From Cellulomonas taurus (GTDB lineage Bacteria; Actinomycetota; Actinomycetes; Actinomycetales; Cellulomonadaceae), in assembly GCF_012931845.1 (NCBI RefSeq), contig NZ_CP051884.1, positions 2,790,001 to 2,854,000 of the forward strand: DNA of 64,000 bases, given 5' to 3'. The first letter of the stretch is position 1. Every line of letters starts with the position of its first letter. Position numbers and translations under genes: made by a program. The notes below the pieces were generated by a model, which did not search any database, was not told the DNA's origin, and saw only the letters and a program-made list of their open reading frames with translations. Of the stretch, positions 37,646-46,732 are shown piece by piece.

Positions 37646-38086
37646 TCAGTCGAGCGCGGCGTCCAGGGTGATCTCGGTGCCGGTGAGCGCCTTGGAGACC
37701 GGGCAGGTGGCCTTGGCCTGCTGGGCGGCCTGCAGGAAAGCGGACTCGTCGATGCCCTCGACCTCGGCCCGGACGGTCAGGGCGATGCCGCTGATCCGGA
37801 AGCCGCCGTCGGACGAGTCGGGGCCCAAGGTGACGTCGGCGGTCACCTGCAGGGCGACCGGGGTGCCACCGGCCTCGCCGATCAGAGCCGAGAGCTGCAT
37901 GGCGTAGCAGGAGGTGTGCGCGGCAGCGATCAGCTCCTCCGGGCTGGTGGTGCCCTGCGCGTCATCGGCGGCACGCTTGGGGAAGGACACGTCGTAGGTG
38001 CCGACGCCGGAGCTGGTCAGCTCGACCTGGCCGGAGCCCTCGTTCAGGCTGCCGTTCCAGGCGGTGCGGGCGGTACGGGTGGGCAT
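37646..38086 (-). CDS. OsmC/Ohr family peroxidase
   Basis: A 146-residue protein beginning MPTRTARTAWNGSLNEGSG. The two redox Cys are visible in AAHTSCYAMQLS and AKATCPVSKAL, with the Glu of SPEELIAAA and a basic residue near the N-terminus. The family reduces organic hydroperoxides through a Cys pair. The GTYDVSFPKRA segment favours the OsmC over the Ohr branch, but the call is not certain. It is a single gene between the oxidoreductase and the carboxypeptidases. Confidence 0.9.
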   Translation of the reverse strand: MPTRTARTAWNGSLNEGSGQVELTSSGVGTYDVSFPKRAADDAQGTTSPEELIAAAHTSCYAMQLSALIGEAGGTPVALQVTADVTLGPDSSDGGFRISGIALTVRAEVEGIDESAFLQAAQQAKATCPVSKALTGTEITLDAALD

Positions 38087-38183
38087 GGTGTCTCCTCACA
38101 CTCGGACGCGGCGGCCGGATCGACCGCCGAGGTCACGCTAGGTCGCGTGCGTCCGGAATGCGCGCCGAGGCGCGGCCGGAAGC

Positions 38184-39434
38184 TCAGGGGGTGTACTCCC
38201 AGTGCCAGGGCTCGGGCTTGGAGCCGGTGGGGTGCGCCCAGGCCGGGAGGTCCCACCCGAACTGCCGGGCGTTCTCCAGCAGCCAGTCGTGCTCGGTGGT
38301 GCCGAAGCGGGACAGCGGTCCGGCGAGGTCGACGGCGGTGCCCCACCCGTGGTTCAAGGTCCCCGGGGTGGCGCACAGGTTGCCCTTGTCGGCCACGCAG
38401 GTGACCTGCGAGGCGTACGAGCGGTAGGAGTCGGTCAGGCCGATGTCGACACCGAACCGGTCGCGGTACGCCTGGTTCAGGTCGACCAGGGCCTCGGCGG
38501 CGTCACAGCGCAGCTTGTGTCCGGGCGCGAAGTCCGGGGCGCACAGGGCGTCGGCCGGGATCTCACCGTTCCGGTAGCCGTCCAGAGAGGCTGCCTGGGC
38601 CGCCCGCCGTGCAGCCTCTGCCTCGGCGGCGGCCGCTGCCTCGGCCTGGCGGCGGGCCTCTTCCTCGGCGGCGAGTCGGGCCGCCTCCTCGGCGGCGGCG
38701 GTGGCGGCCCGGATGTCGGAGGTCCGGCGCTCGACCTCGGCGGTGGCGGCCTGCACGCGGGCGGCCTCGGGGTCGACGGGGAGATCGGGTGCGGGGGCGG
38801 CGTCATCGGGGGTGGCCTGCTCCGGGGCGGTGGCCGTCGGGGTCGAATCGGCGGCAGGGGTCGTCCCTTCGGCGAGACCGGTGGTCGCCGGGTCGGTCGT
38901 CGCGGGCTCGGGAGTCGCTGCGTCGCCGTTCGCGGGGTCGGTCGCATCGGAGTGGGGCGCGGCTGGGTCGCCGTTCGCGGGGTCCGTCGTCGCGGGGGCT
39001 GTGGAGGCCGGGTCCGTCGCCGTCGGGTCCGTCGTCGCGGGGAGGGGGATGCGGGCCGGGTAGGGGGTGTGGCGCGCCGGGGCGGCGGGGAGGAGTTCGG
39101 CGAGGGCGGGCTGCCACATCCGGGTGCGGGCGAGCACCAGGTCCAGCTCGGTGAGGGCGGCGTCCAGGTCGGCGACGCGGATCGCTGAGGCCGCGGCGGC
39201 GGCGCGCGCCTGGGCCGCCGCGCGGGTGGCGGCGGTGGCGTCGTCGATCGCCGCCTGGCGCGCCTGTCGGGCCGCGGGGGTGACGACGGGCCGCACCGGG
39301 ATGTCGGCGCTGTCGACCATGCCCCGCTGCTGCGGCGGGGTGCTGACCGCGGCCGATCCACCGAGGACCACGACCACCGCGAGGGCCAAGGCACCGCGCA
39401 TCCAGGCGCCGGGATTCCTGGGACGAATAGCCAT
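38184..39434 (-). CDS. Secreted M15 D,D-carboxypeptidase (VanY-like), copy 1
   Basis: A 416-residue protein with a basic N-terminus and one hydrophobic segment at about 14-30, a signal peptide or anchor. A long Ala-rich helix, a Thr/Asp/Pro linker with repeated TTDPAN units (about 130-220) and an Ala/Glu coiled coil (about 225-275) lead to the catalytic domain. The domain has NHGWGTAVDLAG, the His-X6-Asp zinc motif, and EPWHWEY, the third ligand. It trims stem peptides of peptidoglycan outside the membrane. Its catalytic part closely resembles that of the gene at 39520, 85 nt upstream. Confidence 0.9.
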   Translation of the reverse strand: MAIRPRNPGAWMRGALALAVVVVLGGSAAVSTPPQQRGMVDSADIPVRPVVTPAARQARQAAIDDATAATRAAAQARAAAAASAIRVADLDAALTELDLVLARTRMWQPALAELLPAAPARHTPYPARIPLPATTDPTATDPASTAPATTDPANGDPAAPHSDATDPANGDAATPEPATTDPATTGLAEGTTPAADSTPTATAPEQATPDDAAPAPDLPVDPEAARVQAATAEVERRTSDIRAATAAAEEAARLAAEEEARRQAEAAAAAEAEAARRAAQAASLDGYRNGEIPADALCAPDFAPGHKLRCDAAEALVDLNQAYRDRFGVDIGLTDSYRSYASQVTCVADKGNLCATPGTLNHGWGTAVDLAGPLSRFGTTEHDWLLENARQFGWDLPAWAHPTGSKPEPWHWEYTP

Positions 39435-39519
39435 GTCCCCGACGCTAGGAACGGGTCAGCTGCCGGCGTCCCGGGCGCTCGCGTTTGTCAGGAGCCGCCT
39501 CGGTGGAAGCACGCAGGGC

Positions 39520-40917
39520 TCAGGCGGAGAACTCCCAGTGCCACGGCTCGGGCTTGGAACCGTTGGCCCGCGCCCAGGACGGCAGGGTCCAGCCGTAGTC
39601 CTGCGCGTGGGCGAGCAACCAGTCGTGGCCAGTGCTGCCGAAGCCGGACAGGCTGCCGCCGAAGTCGACGGCGGTGCCGTTGCCGTGGTTGGAGGTGCCG
39701 GGGGTGGCGCACAGCGAACCCTTGGCCGCCTGGCAGGCGACCTGCGCCGAGTAGGAGCGGTAGGAGTCGGTGATGGACAGGTCGACCCCGAACTCCGCGC
39801 GGTAGGCGGCGTTCAGCGACTCCAGCGCCTCGGCGGCGTCGCAGCGCAGTTCGTGCCCGGTCGCGAAGCTCAGACCGCACAGCGCCGAGCTGGGGATCTT
39901 GCCGTTGGCGTAGGAGTCCAGGGACGCCGCCTGGGCCGCCTTGCGCTGGGCCTCGGCCGCGGCGGCCGCGAGGGCTGCCGCCTGCTGGGCCTCCTGCTCG
40001 GCGGCGGCGCGGGCTGCCTCGGCGGCTGCCACCTGTGCCGCTTGCTCGGTGACGACCCGCATCTGCTCGGTCAGCGTGCTCACGCGCTCGGCGGCGGTGC
40101 GCAGCTGGGCGGCTGCCGGGTCGGTGACCATCGCGGTGGTGGACGGGCTCGCCGACGGCTGGGCCTCGGCGGCGGAGCGGGACGACTGCGCGGGGGTGTC
40201 GGAGGTGCTCGACGATCCGGCGGTCGCGGCAGCGGAGGCGTCCTCGGCGGGGGATGCGGCGCCGGTCGGGGCGTCGTCGGCGCTCGCCGTCGGGTCGGCG
40301 GATGCCGCGGCGGTGCCGGAGGTCGTGCTGACCTGGTCGGCTCCGGCGATCGCGGCGTCGGCGCTCGGGGTGGGCAGTCCTGCGGTGGGATCCAGGGTGT
40401 CGGCGGTCGGGGTGATGACCACCGGCGCCGTGCGGTCCAGCGAGACCGGGGCCAGCTGGGTCACGGCGGGCTGAGCCGACTGGGTGGCGGCGAGGATCGT
40501 GTCCAGCCGGGCGATCGCCTCGGTCAGCGGGGCCATCTGCTCGGCGCTGACGGTGGTGGCCTGCGCGGCGGCGCGGGCGTCGTCGGCCTGCGCGGAGGTG
40601 GTGGCGGCGATCTCGACCGCGGTCTGCCGCTCCTGCACGGCGGCCGGGGTGAGCACGGGATGCGTCGGCGCAGCGTCCACGTCCTGCCGGTTGCCGCGCT
40701 CGCTGGCGACGGCGAAGCCACCGACACCGAAGGCGAGTCCGACCGCCACGGCGCCCTTGGCGACCCGGGTGGTCACGACCAGCGGGGAGCCGGAGTCGGC
40801 GCGGCGGCGGTTCTTGTGGGCCCGGCGCTCGGCGCGGGAGAGGGTGAGAGCACCGGAATCGCGCAGGGCGCGGCGGCTTCCGGGCTGGGGTGTCGTCGGG
40901 GCGGGGGTCTCGGTCAT
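39520..40917 (-). CDS. Secreted M15 D,D-carboxypeptidase (VanY-like), copy 2
   Basis: A 465-residue protein with MTETPAPTTPQPGSRRALRD at the start, a hydrophobic segment near residue 50 (KGAVAVGLAFGVGGFAVA), an Ala-rich region, a Ser/Thr/Ala/Pro linker and an Ala/Glu coiled coil before the catalytic domain. Zinc residues are in NHGNGTAVDFGG and EPWHWEF. The DSYRSYSAQVACQAAKGSLC region keeps Cys pairs also seen in copy 1. In-frame GTGs just upstream, including the codon before 40917 and one near GGAG, are alternative starts. It is divergent from the S8 protease. Confidence 0.88.
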   Translation of the reverse strand: MTETPAPTTPQPGSRRALRDSGALTLSRAERRAHKNRRRADSGSPLVVTTRVAKGAVAVGLAFGVGGFAVASERGNRQDVDAAPTHPVLTPAAVQERQTAVEIAATTSAQADDARAAAQATTVSAEQMAPLTEAIARLDTILAATQSAQPAVTQLAPVSLDRTAPVVITPTADTLDPTAGLPTPSADAAIAGADQVSTTSGTAAASADPTASADDAPTGAASPAEDASAAATAGSSSTSDTPAQSSRSAAEAQPSASPSTTAMVTDPAAAQLRTAAERVSTLTEQMRVVTEQAAQVAAAEAARAAAEQEAQQAAALAAAAAEAQRKAAQAASLDSYANGKIPSSALCGLSFATGHELRCDAAEALESLNAAYRAEFGVDLSITDSYRSYSAQVACQAAKGSLCATPGTSNHGNGTAVDFGGSLSGFGSTGHDWLLAHAQDYGWTLPSWARANGSKPEPWHWEFSA

Positions 40918-41079
40918 CACGGCGCGCACCACTCCGACGTGCCGGGAGCGGGTCGAGCGCCGCGTTCCGGGCAAGTCGTCAACCACGCAGAGGACCCTAG
41001 GCAGACGATGCTCGGCATTCGGCGGATCCCCTGTCACCAGGTTGCGAAGAAATCGTGAAGCCCGATTTGCCCCAGAACC

Positions 41080-41108
41080 GTGACGAATCGCCCAGACATC
41101 TCTACTCT
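41080..41108 (+). promoter_or_regulatory. Candidate promoter of the S8 protease
   Basis: GTGACG (41080-41085), a 17-nt spacer and TACTCT (41103-41108), fitting TAnnnT. It predicts a leader of about 65 nt. The region also carries the divergent carboxypeptidase start. Confidence 0.4.
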
Positions 41109-41179
41109 GACGCACAGTCAGCACACATCGTGACTCCCGTCACCGCTGATCACCTGGTCCTGCTGGAGAACGGAGCACG

Positions 41180-44100
41180 ATGTCCCGTCGACCCCTGCGC
41201 GCCGCCGTATCGGCCCTCGCGCTGCTCACCCTGACCATCACGTCCGCAGGTGCGAGCGCCGCCGTCGGAACGGTGCCGGCCAGTCCACCCGGAGCTACCG
41301 CGGCCGGTGATCCGATCGCCCCGGACGGGCCGCTGGACGCCCTGTCCGACAAGGTGTCGAACGATCTGGCCGACGCCGAGGGCCGGGTGACGGCCTTCGT
41401 GCAGCTCGACGCCCCCTCCGGCCTGGACGTGGCCGAGTCCGGTGGTGACCCCGCCGCCGTCCAGCAGGCCACCGCCGAGGTGGAGCAGGTCGCCGAGCAG
41501 GTGGTGCCCCAGGCGCAGGCCGGTGCCCGCGCCGCCACCGCCACGCCGCAGCGGATCGCCACGCTGTCGAATCTGGTCTCCGGCACCCTGGTGACCGGCG
41601 ACGCCGCCCAGGTGCGTGACCTCGCCGCCTCGGACGACGTGGTCGCGGTCTACCGCGTCACCACCAAGACCGCCGACAACTCCAGCACCGACGCCTTCAC
41701 CCGGGCGCTGCAGGTCTGGCAGGACTCCGGGCAGACCGGCGAGGGCGTGCGGATCGGTGTCATCGACACCGGCCTCGACTACACGCACGCCGACTTCGGC
41801 GGCCCCGGCACCGAGGACGCGTATGCCGCCGCCTACGGCGAGGACGGCACCGGGCCGGTGCCGGACGGGCTGTTCGACCCGGAGAAGTACTTGGGCGGCT
41901 ACGACTTCGCCGGACCGCTGTACGACGCGGACCCGAACTCGGTGCTGCCGGGGGCGACCCTGACCCCGACCCCGGACGACAACCCGATCGACAGCCTCTA
42001 CACCTCGGACAACTCCGGGCACGGCACCCACGTGGCCGGCACCGCGGCGGGTTACGGCGTCCAGGCGGACGGGACCACCTTCGACGGCGACTACGCGACG
42101 CTGACCGACCTGTCCGACTGGGAGGTGGGACCCGGTTCCGCCCCGAAGGCCGGGCTGTACGCGCTGAAGGTCTTCGGTGACATCGGCGGGTCGACCGACC
42201 TGACCGGGCTGGCGCTGGACTGGGCCGCCGACCCGAACGGTGACGGCGACTTCTCCGACCACCTGGACGTGATCAACCTGTCGCTGGGCGCGTCGGGCAC
42301 CCCGTCGGACGACCCGGACAACCTGCTGATCGATCGACTGTCCGACCTGGGCACCCTCGCGGTGCTGTCGGCCGGCAACTCCTCGGACATCACCGACGTC
42401 GCCGGTTCGCCCGGCAGCGCGGCCTCCGGTCTGACCGTGGCGAACTCGGTCGGCAGCCCGCAGACCTTCGACGCGGTGGAGACCGCCGACGGCACCAAGT
42501 ACGCCGCGCAGAACTCGGTCGCCTACACCGGTGGGGACGTGACCGCGCCGGTCAGCTACCCCGGTGACCGGGTGGACGGCTGCTCGCCGCTCGACCCCGC
42601 CGTGGCCGGGACGATCGTCTACCTGTGGTGGGACGACGACGACGCGACCCGCGCCTGCGGGTCGGCCGCCCGGTGGAACGCCGCCGAGGCAGCCGGTGCG
42701 GTCGGTGTGCTGATCGGCACCGAGAACACCGTCTTCTCCGGCGGGATCGCCGGCAACGCGACCCTGCCGGGCGCGCAGCTGACCGCCGGGTCCACCGACG
42801 CGCTGCTGCCGCTGATCCAGGCGGGCGGCGTGGTCGCCCACATCGGCCCGTCGCTGGCAGCCGCGGTGCAGGCCGACGAGGCCGGTGACGCCCTGAACCC
42901 CGGTTCCTCGCGGGGCGCCCACGGGTCGCTCGGCATCATCAAGCCGGATGTCGCTGCCCCGGGCACGTTGATCTTCTCCGCCGCCTCCGGCACCGGCGCC
43001 GCCGCGCACTCGCTGTCCGGCACCTCGATGTCGTCGCCGCACGTGGCCGGGATCGGCGCCCTGGTCCGGGCCACGCACCCGGACTGGACCCCGGCCCAGG
43101 TCAAGGCCGCGATCATGAACACCGCCACCCACGACGTGTGGACCGGCACCCACCAGTCCGGCACCGCCTACGGCCCGCAGCGGGTCGGGTCCGGCCGGGT
43201 GGACGCCGTGAACGCGGTCACCGACCCGGTGCTGGCCTACGCCACCGATGACCCGGACCAGGTGTCGGTGACCTTCGGGGTGGTGAACGTCGGCGCGGAG
43301 ACCGTGACCGACACCCGCACCGTGACGATCACGAACACCGGCTCCGAGGCGGCGTCCTACGACACCTCCTTCGTGGCGGCGACCACCACCGGCGGGGCGA
43401 CCATCACCACCTCGCCGAGCACGGTGCAGGTCCCGGCGGGCGGGCAGGCCGAGGTCACCCTGACCCTCACCGCCGACCCGGCGACTCTGGAACGGGAGAT
43501 CGACCCGACCCAGGCGACCAGCCAGGGCGGTGTGCCGCGCGAGTTCGTGGCATCGCTGTCCGGCCGGCTGGTGCTGACCGGTGGGGTGACCGGTGAGCTG
43601 CGAGTGCCGGTGCAGGCCGCCCCTCGCCTGGTCAGTGAGCTGACCGCCGCCGACGTGGCCTTCCCGGATGCCGGGTCCACCGAGGCAGCGCTGACCCTCT
43701 CCGGCCGTGGGATCGACTCCGGCGGCTGGACCTCCCTGGTCGCACCGCTGGTCCTGGGGGCGAGCAGCGACGAACTGCCGGAGATCCCCGGCTTCGTCAC
43801 CTCCGACTCGGCGGTCGCCTCCGGTGACATCCGGTGGGTCGGCTGGTCCTCGACCGCCCCGCAGCAGGCGGCGGCGGGCGGCGACCCGGCGGACGGCTAC
43901 CTGGGGGTCGGCATCGCGGTGAACGGCAACTGGGCCACCCTCGGCCAGGCGGTGCGCCCGGTGATCGACTGGGACATCGACGGCGACGGGAACCCCGACG
44001 CCCAGACCGTGGTGCGCAAGCTGTCCGCGGCCACCGATGTGACGGTCGCGACCACCTTCGACGCCGAGGGCAACACCCTGGACATCCAGGCGGTGAACGG

Positions 44101-45322
44101 GTTCTTCGGCGATGTGGACACCACCGTCTTCGACAATTCGGTGCTGGTCGCGCCGGTGTCGATCGCGGCCCTCGGCCTGGAGCCGGGTGCCACGCCGACG
44201 GTGCGGGTCTGGACCGCCTCGGACTACGCCGCCGACGACTCCGGTCAGGTGGACGCGGCCGAGCCGTTCACGGTGAACCCCTTCGACCCGCCGTACTGGT
44301 TCGACGCCGGGGTGACCGACGCGCTCTGGTACGTCGGCGCCGACCAGGCATCGGTGACCGTGCACCGCTCGGCGGCCGCGACGGACGGCCAGCTGCTGGT
44401 GCTGCACAGCCACAACGCCGACCCGGCCAGCCGGGCCCAGGTGGTGAACGTGACGGTGCCCGCGCCGGTCGCGACCACGACCACCCTGACGGCGTCCGCG
44501 AAGCCGAAGGTCGGCGAGGACGTCCGGCTGACCGCGACGGTGGCCCCCGCCGAGGCGACCGGAACCGTCCGGTTCCTGGAGGGTGAGACCGAGCTGGCCA
44601 CCGCCCCGGTGACCGGTGGGGTCGCCGAGGCGGCGGTGCGACTCGGCGGCGGGGCGCACAGCCTGGTCGCGGAGTTCGTGCCCGACACCGCCGGGTACGC
44701 CGGATCGACCAGCGCGGCGGTGACCGTGCAGGTGGCGCAGAGCGGGTCGTCGACCTCGCTGGCGCTGTCGAAGACCTCCGGGCGCTACGGCGACGAGGTG
44801 TCGGCGACGGTCACGGTGACCGGCCGGACGGCGGTCCCCGGTGGCACGGTCGAGCTGCGCGAGGGCAAGACCGTGCTCGGCAGCGGGGAACTGGTCGCCG
44901 GAACGGGGAACACCGCCACGGTGACGATCCCGCTCCCCCGCGATCTGAAGGCCGGGTCGCACCGGCTCACCGCCGCCTACACCGGCAACGCCGATGTGGC
45001 CGGGTCGGAGTCGTCCCGGGCGACCTACAGCGTGCGGGCGGTGGTGCCGCAGATCAGCCTGGACACCGCGTCCTGGACGGTGGCCAAGGGGTCGACCCCG
45101 ACCGTCACGGTGACGGTCAGCGGGCCGGACGGCGCCCCGGCGGCCGGTGGCAAGGTGACGGTGCTGGTGGGCCTGCGGGCACTGCCCGCGGTCGCGCTGA
45201 CCGACGGCACCGCGCAGATCACGCTGCCGAAGGTCAACCACAGCACCACGGTGACCGCGATCTACACCGGTGACGGCGGGTACACGCCGACGCTGACGAT
45301 CGGGGTGCTGCGGGTGCGCTGA
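41180..45322 (+). CDS. Multidomain subtilisin-like (S8) exoprotease
   Basis: A 1380-residue secreted protein. The signal peptide is residues 1 to about 28 (ending A-S-A-A). A pro-domain of I9 type follows (FVQLDAP near 73, DDVVAVYRVT near 152). Catalytic residues are Asp196 (VIDTGLDYTHADF), His281 (SGHGTHVAGT), the oxyanion Asn400 (LSAGN) and Ser616 (LSGTSMSSPHVAG). A PA domain is inserted at about 450-570. After the catalytic domain come an Fn3-like region, further beta domains, and Ig-like repeats with TLTASAKPKVGEDVRLTATV at the C-terminus. No LPXTG motif is seen, so it is probably freely secreted or loosely wall-bound. It scavenges protein, by inference. Confidence 0.96.
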   Translation: MSRRPLRAAVSALALLTLTITSAGASAAVGTVPASPPGATAAGDPIAPDGPLDALSDKVSNDLADAEGRVTAFVQLDAPSGLDVAESGGDPAAVQQATAEVEQVAEQVVPQAQAGARAATATPQRIATLSNLVSGTLVTGDAAQVRDLAASDDVVAVYRVTTKTADNSSTDAFTRALQVWQDSGQTGEGVRIGVIDTGLDYTHADFGGPGTEDAYAAAYGEDGTGPVPDGLFDPEKYLGGYDFAGPLYDADPNSVLPGATLTPTPDDNPIDSLYTSDNSGHGTHVAGTAAGYGVQADGTTFDGDYATLTDLSDWEVGPGSAPKAGLYALKVFGDIGGSTDLTGLALDWAADPNGDGDFSDHLDVINLSLGASGTPSDDPDNLLIDRLSDLGTLAVLSAGNSSDITDVAGSPGSAASGLTVANSVGSPQTFDAVETADGTKYAAQNSVAYTGGDVTAPVSYPGDRVDGCSPLDPAVAGTIVYLWWDDDDATRACGSAARWNAAEAAGAVGVLIGTENTVFSGGIAGNATLPGAQLTAGSTDALLPLIQAGGVVAHIGPSLAAAVQADEAGDALNPGSSRGAHGSLGIIKPDVAAPGTLIFSAASGTGAAAHSLSGTSMSSPHVAGIGALVRATHPDWTPAQVKAAIMNTATHDVWTGTHQSGTAYGPQRVGSGRVDAVNAVTDPVLAYATDDPDQVSVTFGVVNVGAETVTDTRTVTITNTGSEAASYDTSFVAATTTGGATITTSPSTVQVPAGGQAEVTLTLTADPATLEREIDPTQATSQGGVPREFVASLSGRLVLTGGVTGELRVPVQAAPRLVSELTAADVAFPDAGSTEAALTLSGRGIDSGGWTSLVAPLVLGASSDELPEIPGFVTSDSAVASGDIRWVGWSSTAPQQAAAGGDPADGYLGVGIAVNGNWATLGQAVRPVIDWDIDGDGNPDAQTVVRKLSAATDVTVATTFDAEGNTLDIQAVNGFFGDVDTTVFDNSVLVAPVSIAALGLEPGATPTVRVWTASDYAADDSGQVDAAEPFTVNPFDPPYWFDAGVTDALWYVGADQASVTVHRSAAATDGQLLVLHSHNADPASRAQVVNVTVPAPVATTTTLTASAKPKVGEDVRLTATVAPAEATGTVRFLEGETELATAPVTGGVAEAAVRLGGGAHSLVAEFVPDTAGYAGSTSAAVTVQVAQSGSSTSLALSKTSGRYGDEVSATVTVTGRTAVPGGTVELREGKTVLGSGELVAGTGNTATVTIPLPRDLKAGSHRLTAAYTGNADVAGSESSRATYSVRAVVPQISLDTASWTVAKGSTPTVTVTVSGPDGAPAAGGKVTVLVGLRALPAVALTDGTAQITLPKVNHSTTVTAIYTGDGGYTPTLTIGVLRVR

Positions 45323-45339
45323 CCCTCGGCAGCAGGGCT

Positions 45340-45378
45340 CACGGGGCCGGTCCGGTGCGATACCGGGCCGGCCCCGTG
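45340..45378 (+). terminator. Terminator of the S8 protease
   Basis: A 17-bp stem (45340-45356 and 45362-45378, 5-nt loop) with one G-U wobble on the plus strand, 17 nt after the stop codon. It has no U-tract. Confidence 0.8.
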
Positions 45379-45388
45379 CTGTGCGGGG

Positions 45389-45492
45389 CCCCCGTCGGAC
45401 AGGCGGCGGCCCCCGTCGGACGGGCGGCGGCCCGGTCGGACAGGCGGCGGCCCCCGTCGGACAGGCGGCGGCCCCCGTTGGACAGGCGGCGG
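45389..45492. repeat. 21-bp tandem repeat, five units
   Basis: Units start at 45389, 45410, 45431 (20 bp, one base missing), 45451 and 45472. Each has the pattern CCCCCGTCGGACAGGCGGCG plus G, with one or two changes. The units are in a row without spacers. Confidence 0.9.
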
Positions 45493-45500
45493 CCTGTTGA

Positions 45501-45570
45501 CGAAGTCGGCAGTTGAGCACCGATTGGGGTGGGTGAAGTGCCGATCTCGGGGGCGAAGTGCCGATCTCGG
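45501..45570. repeat. REP-like units related to 37564-37633
   Basis: CGAAGTCGGCAGT at 45501-45513 faces inverted copies containing TGCCGATCTCGG at 45539-45550 and 45559-45570. They are variants of the 14-bp unit near osmC. Confidence 0.5.
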
Positions 45571-45600
45571 CCTCCCCCGGCGGGCGCGGGGCGGGCGGGG

Positions 45601-45693
45601 TGCCGATCTCGGCCTGCCCGGGCGGGCGGGGTGCCGATCTCGGCCTGCCCGGGCGGGCGGGGTGCCGATCTCGGCCTGCCCGGGCGGGCGCGG
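45601..45693. repeat. 31-bp tandem repeat, three units
   Basis: TGCCGATCTCGGCCTGCCCG starts at 45601, 45632 and 45663, each unit filled out to 31 bp by GGCGGGCGGGG. The same TGCCGATCTCGG core appears in the REP-like units just before, so the array seems to have grown from one. Confidence 0.9.
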
Positions 45694-45739
45694 GGGGCGG
45701 GGTGGGGTGGGGGGGGGCGGGGGTGAGCGGGGGGGTGGG

Positions 45740-46699
45740 TTAGTGGTGGGCGAGGGCGGTGAGGACGCGGCGGACGGAGGAGTCGAGGCCCCAGCGCTCG
45801 GTGAGGTCGACCAGAGCTTCCGGGTCGGCGGGGTCGCGCGGGAGGTCGAGGGTGTCCAGGCCGCCGCGGCGGGGGGCGAGTTCGACGGGGGCGTCGGTGG
45901 CGACCCGGACCACGCCCGGGGCGACGGCCAGGTAGGCGGCGGCCTCGGTGAGACGGCGACGCTGGGTGGCGGTCAGACCGGGATCACCGGCGTCGCGGGC
46001 GGCGAGCAGGGCGGGCAGATCGCCGTACTTCGCCAGCAGGGCGGCGGCGGTCTTCTCCCCGATCCCGGCGACCCCGGGCAGGCCGTCGGAGGGGTCGCCG
46101 CGCAGCACCGCCATGTCGGCGTAGGCGCTGCCGGAGGCGACCGCGTAGCGCTCGGTGAGCCGGGCGGTGTCGATCTGCTCGATGTCCTTGATGCCGCGGA
46201 TCGTGTAGAGGACCCGGACCCCGGCGTCGTCGTCGATCAGCTGGAACAGGTCACGGTCGCCGGTGACGACCAGGACCGGTCCGCGACCGGACGTGCGCGC
46301 GGTCTCCCGGGCGGTGAGGGTGCCGATCACGTCGTCGGCCTCGAAGCCCTGGGCGCCCGCCCGGGCGATGCCGAGCGCCGCCAGCACCTCGGCGATGATC
46401 GGGACCTGCGGCGCGAGGGTCTCCGGCACCTCCTCGGCGTCGGTGGACGGGTCCGCGACTCGGTGCGCCTTGTAGGACGGGATCGCCGCCACCCGGAACT
46501 CCGGTCGCCAGTCCTCGTCCCAGCAGGCGACCAACCGGGTCGGCCGGTGGTCGGTGACCAGGCGGGCGATCATGTCCAGCAGGCCGCGGACCGCATTGAT
46601 CGGGGTGCCGTCGGGGGCCTTCACCGAGTCGGGCACGCCGTAGTAGGCGCGGAAGTACAGGGACGCGGTGTCCAGCAGCATCAGCGGGCCGTCGCTCAT
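45740..46699 (-). CDS. Stand-alone 5'-3' exonuclease (FEN domain)
   Basis: A 319-residue homologue of the N-terminal domain of DNA polymerase I, without the polymerase part. Acidic metal ligands are visible in LLDTASLYFRAYYG, FEADDVIGTL and TGDRDLFQL. The helix-hairpin-helix is GDPSDGLPGVAGIGEKTA. It should act on RNA primers and flaps, in the cytosol. In actinobacteria such a protein exists beside the full PolA. It is a single gene, followed on its 3' side by repeats. Confidence 0.93.
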   Translation of the reverse strand: MSDGPLMLLDTASLYFRAYYGVPDSVKAPDGTPINAVRGLLDMIARLVTDHRPTRLVACWDEDWRPEFRVAAIPSYKAHRVADPSTDAEEVPETLAPQVPIIAEVLAALGIARAGAQGFEADDVIGTLTARETARTSGRGPVLVVTGDRDLFQLIDDDAGVRVLYTIRGIKDIEQIDTARLTERYAVASGSAYADMAVLRGDPSDGLPGVAGIGEKTAAALLAKYGDLPALLAARDAGDPGLTATQRRRLTEAAAYLAVAPGVVRVATDAPVELAPRRGGLDTLDLPRDPADPEALVDLTERWGLDSSVRRVLTALAHH

Positions 46700-46732
46700 G
46701 GGGGCAACCTACGCGAGCCGGTGCCGTCGGGC

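Larger units (their letters stand above)
45323..45739. other. Repeat-rich intergenic region (417 nt without a gene)
   Basis: It holds the protease terminator, a 21-bp tandem array (45389-45492), REP-like units (45501-45570) and a 31-bp array (45601-45693). It ends in a G-rich stretch before the exonuclease stop. No reading frame here looks coding. Confidence 0.8.

Noticed and set aside
40918..41180. c-di-AMP (ydaO-type) riboswitch ahead of the carboxypeptidase
   Set aside because: Such riboswitches often precede wall hydrolases in actinobacteria, but I could not find the conserved core sequences in this leader.
41150..45520. A 1456-codon minus-strand open frame
   Set aside because: It is antisense to the S8 protease, whose catalytic residues and signal peptide are all in the plus-strand frame.
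45601..45693. Possible CRISPR array
   Set aside because: The 31-bp units are contiguous without unique spacers, and no cas gene is present.
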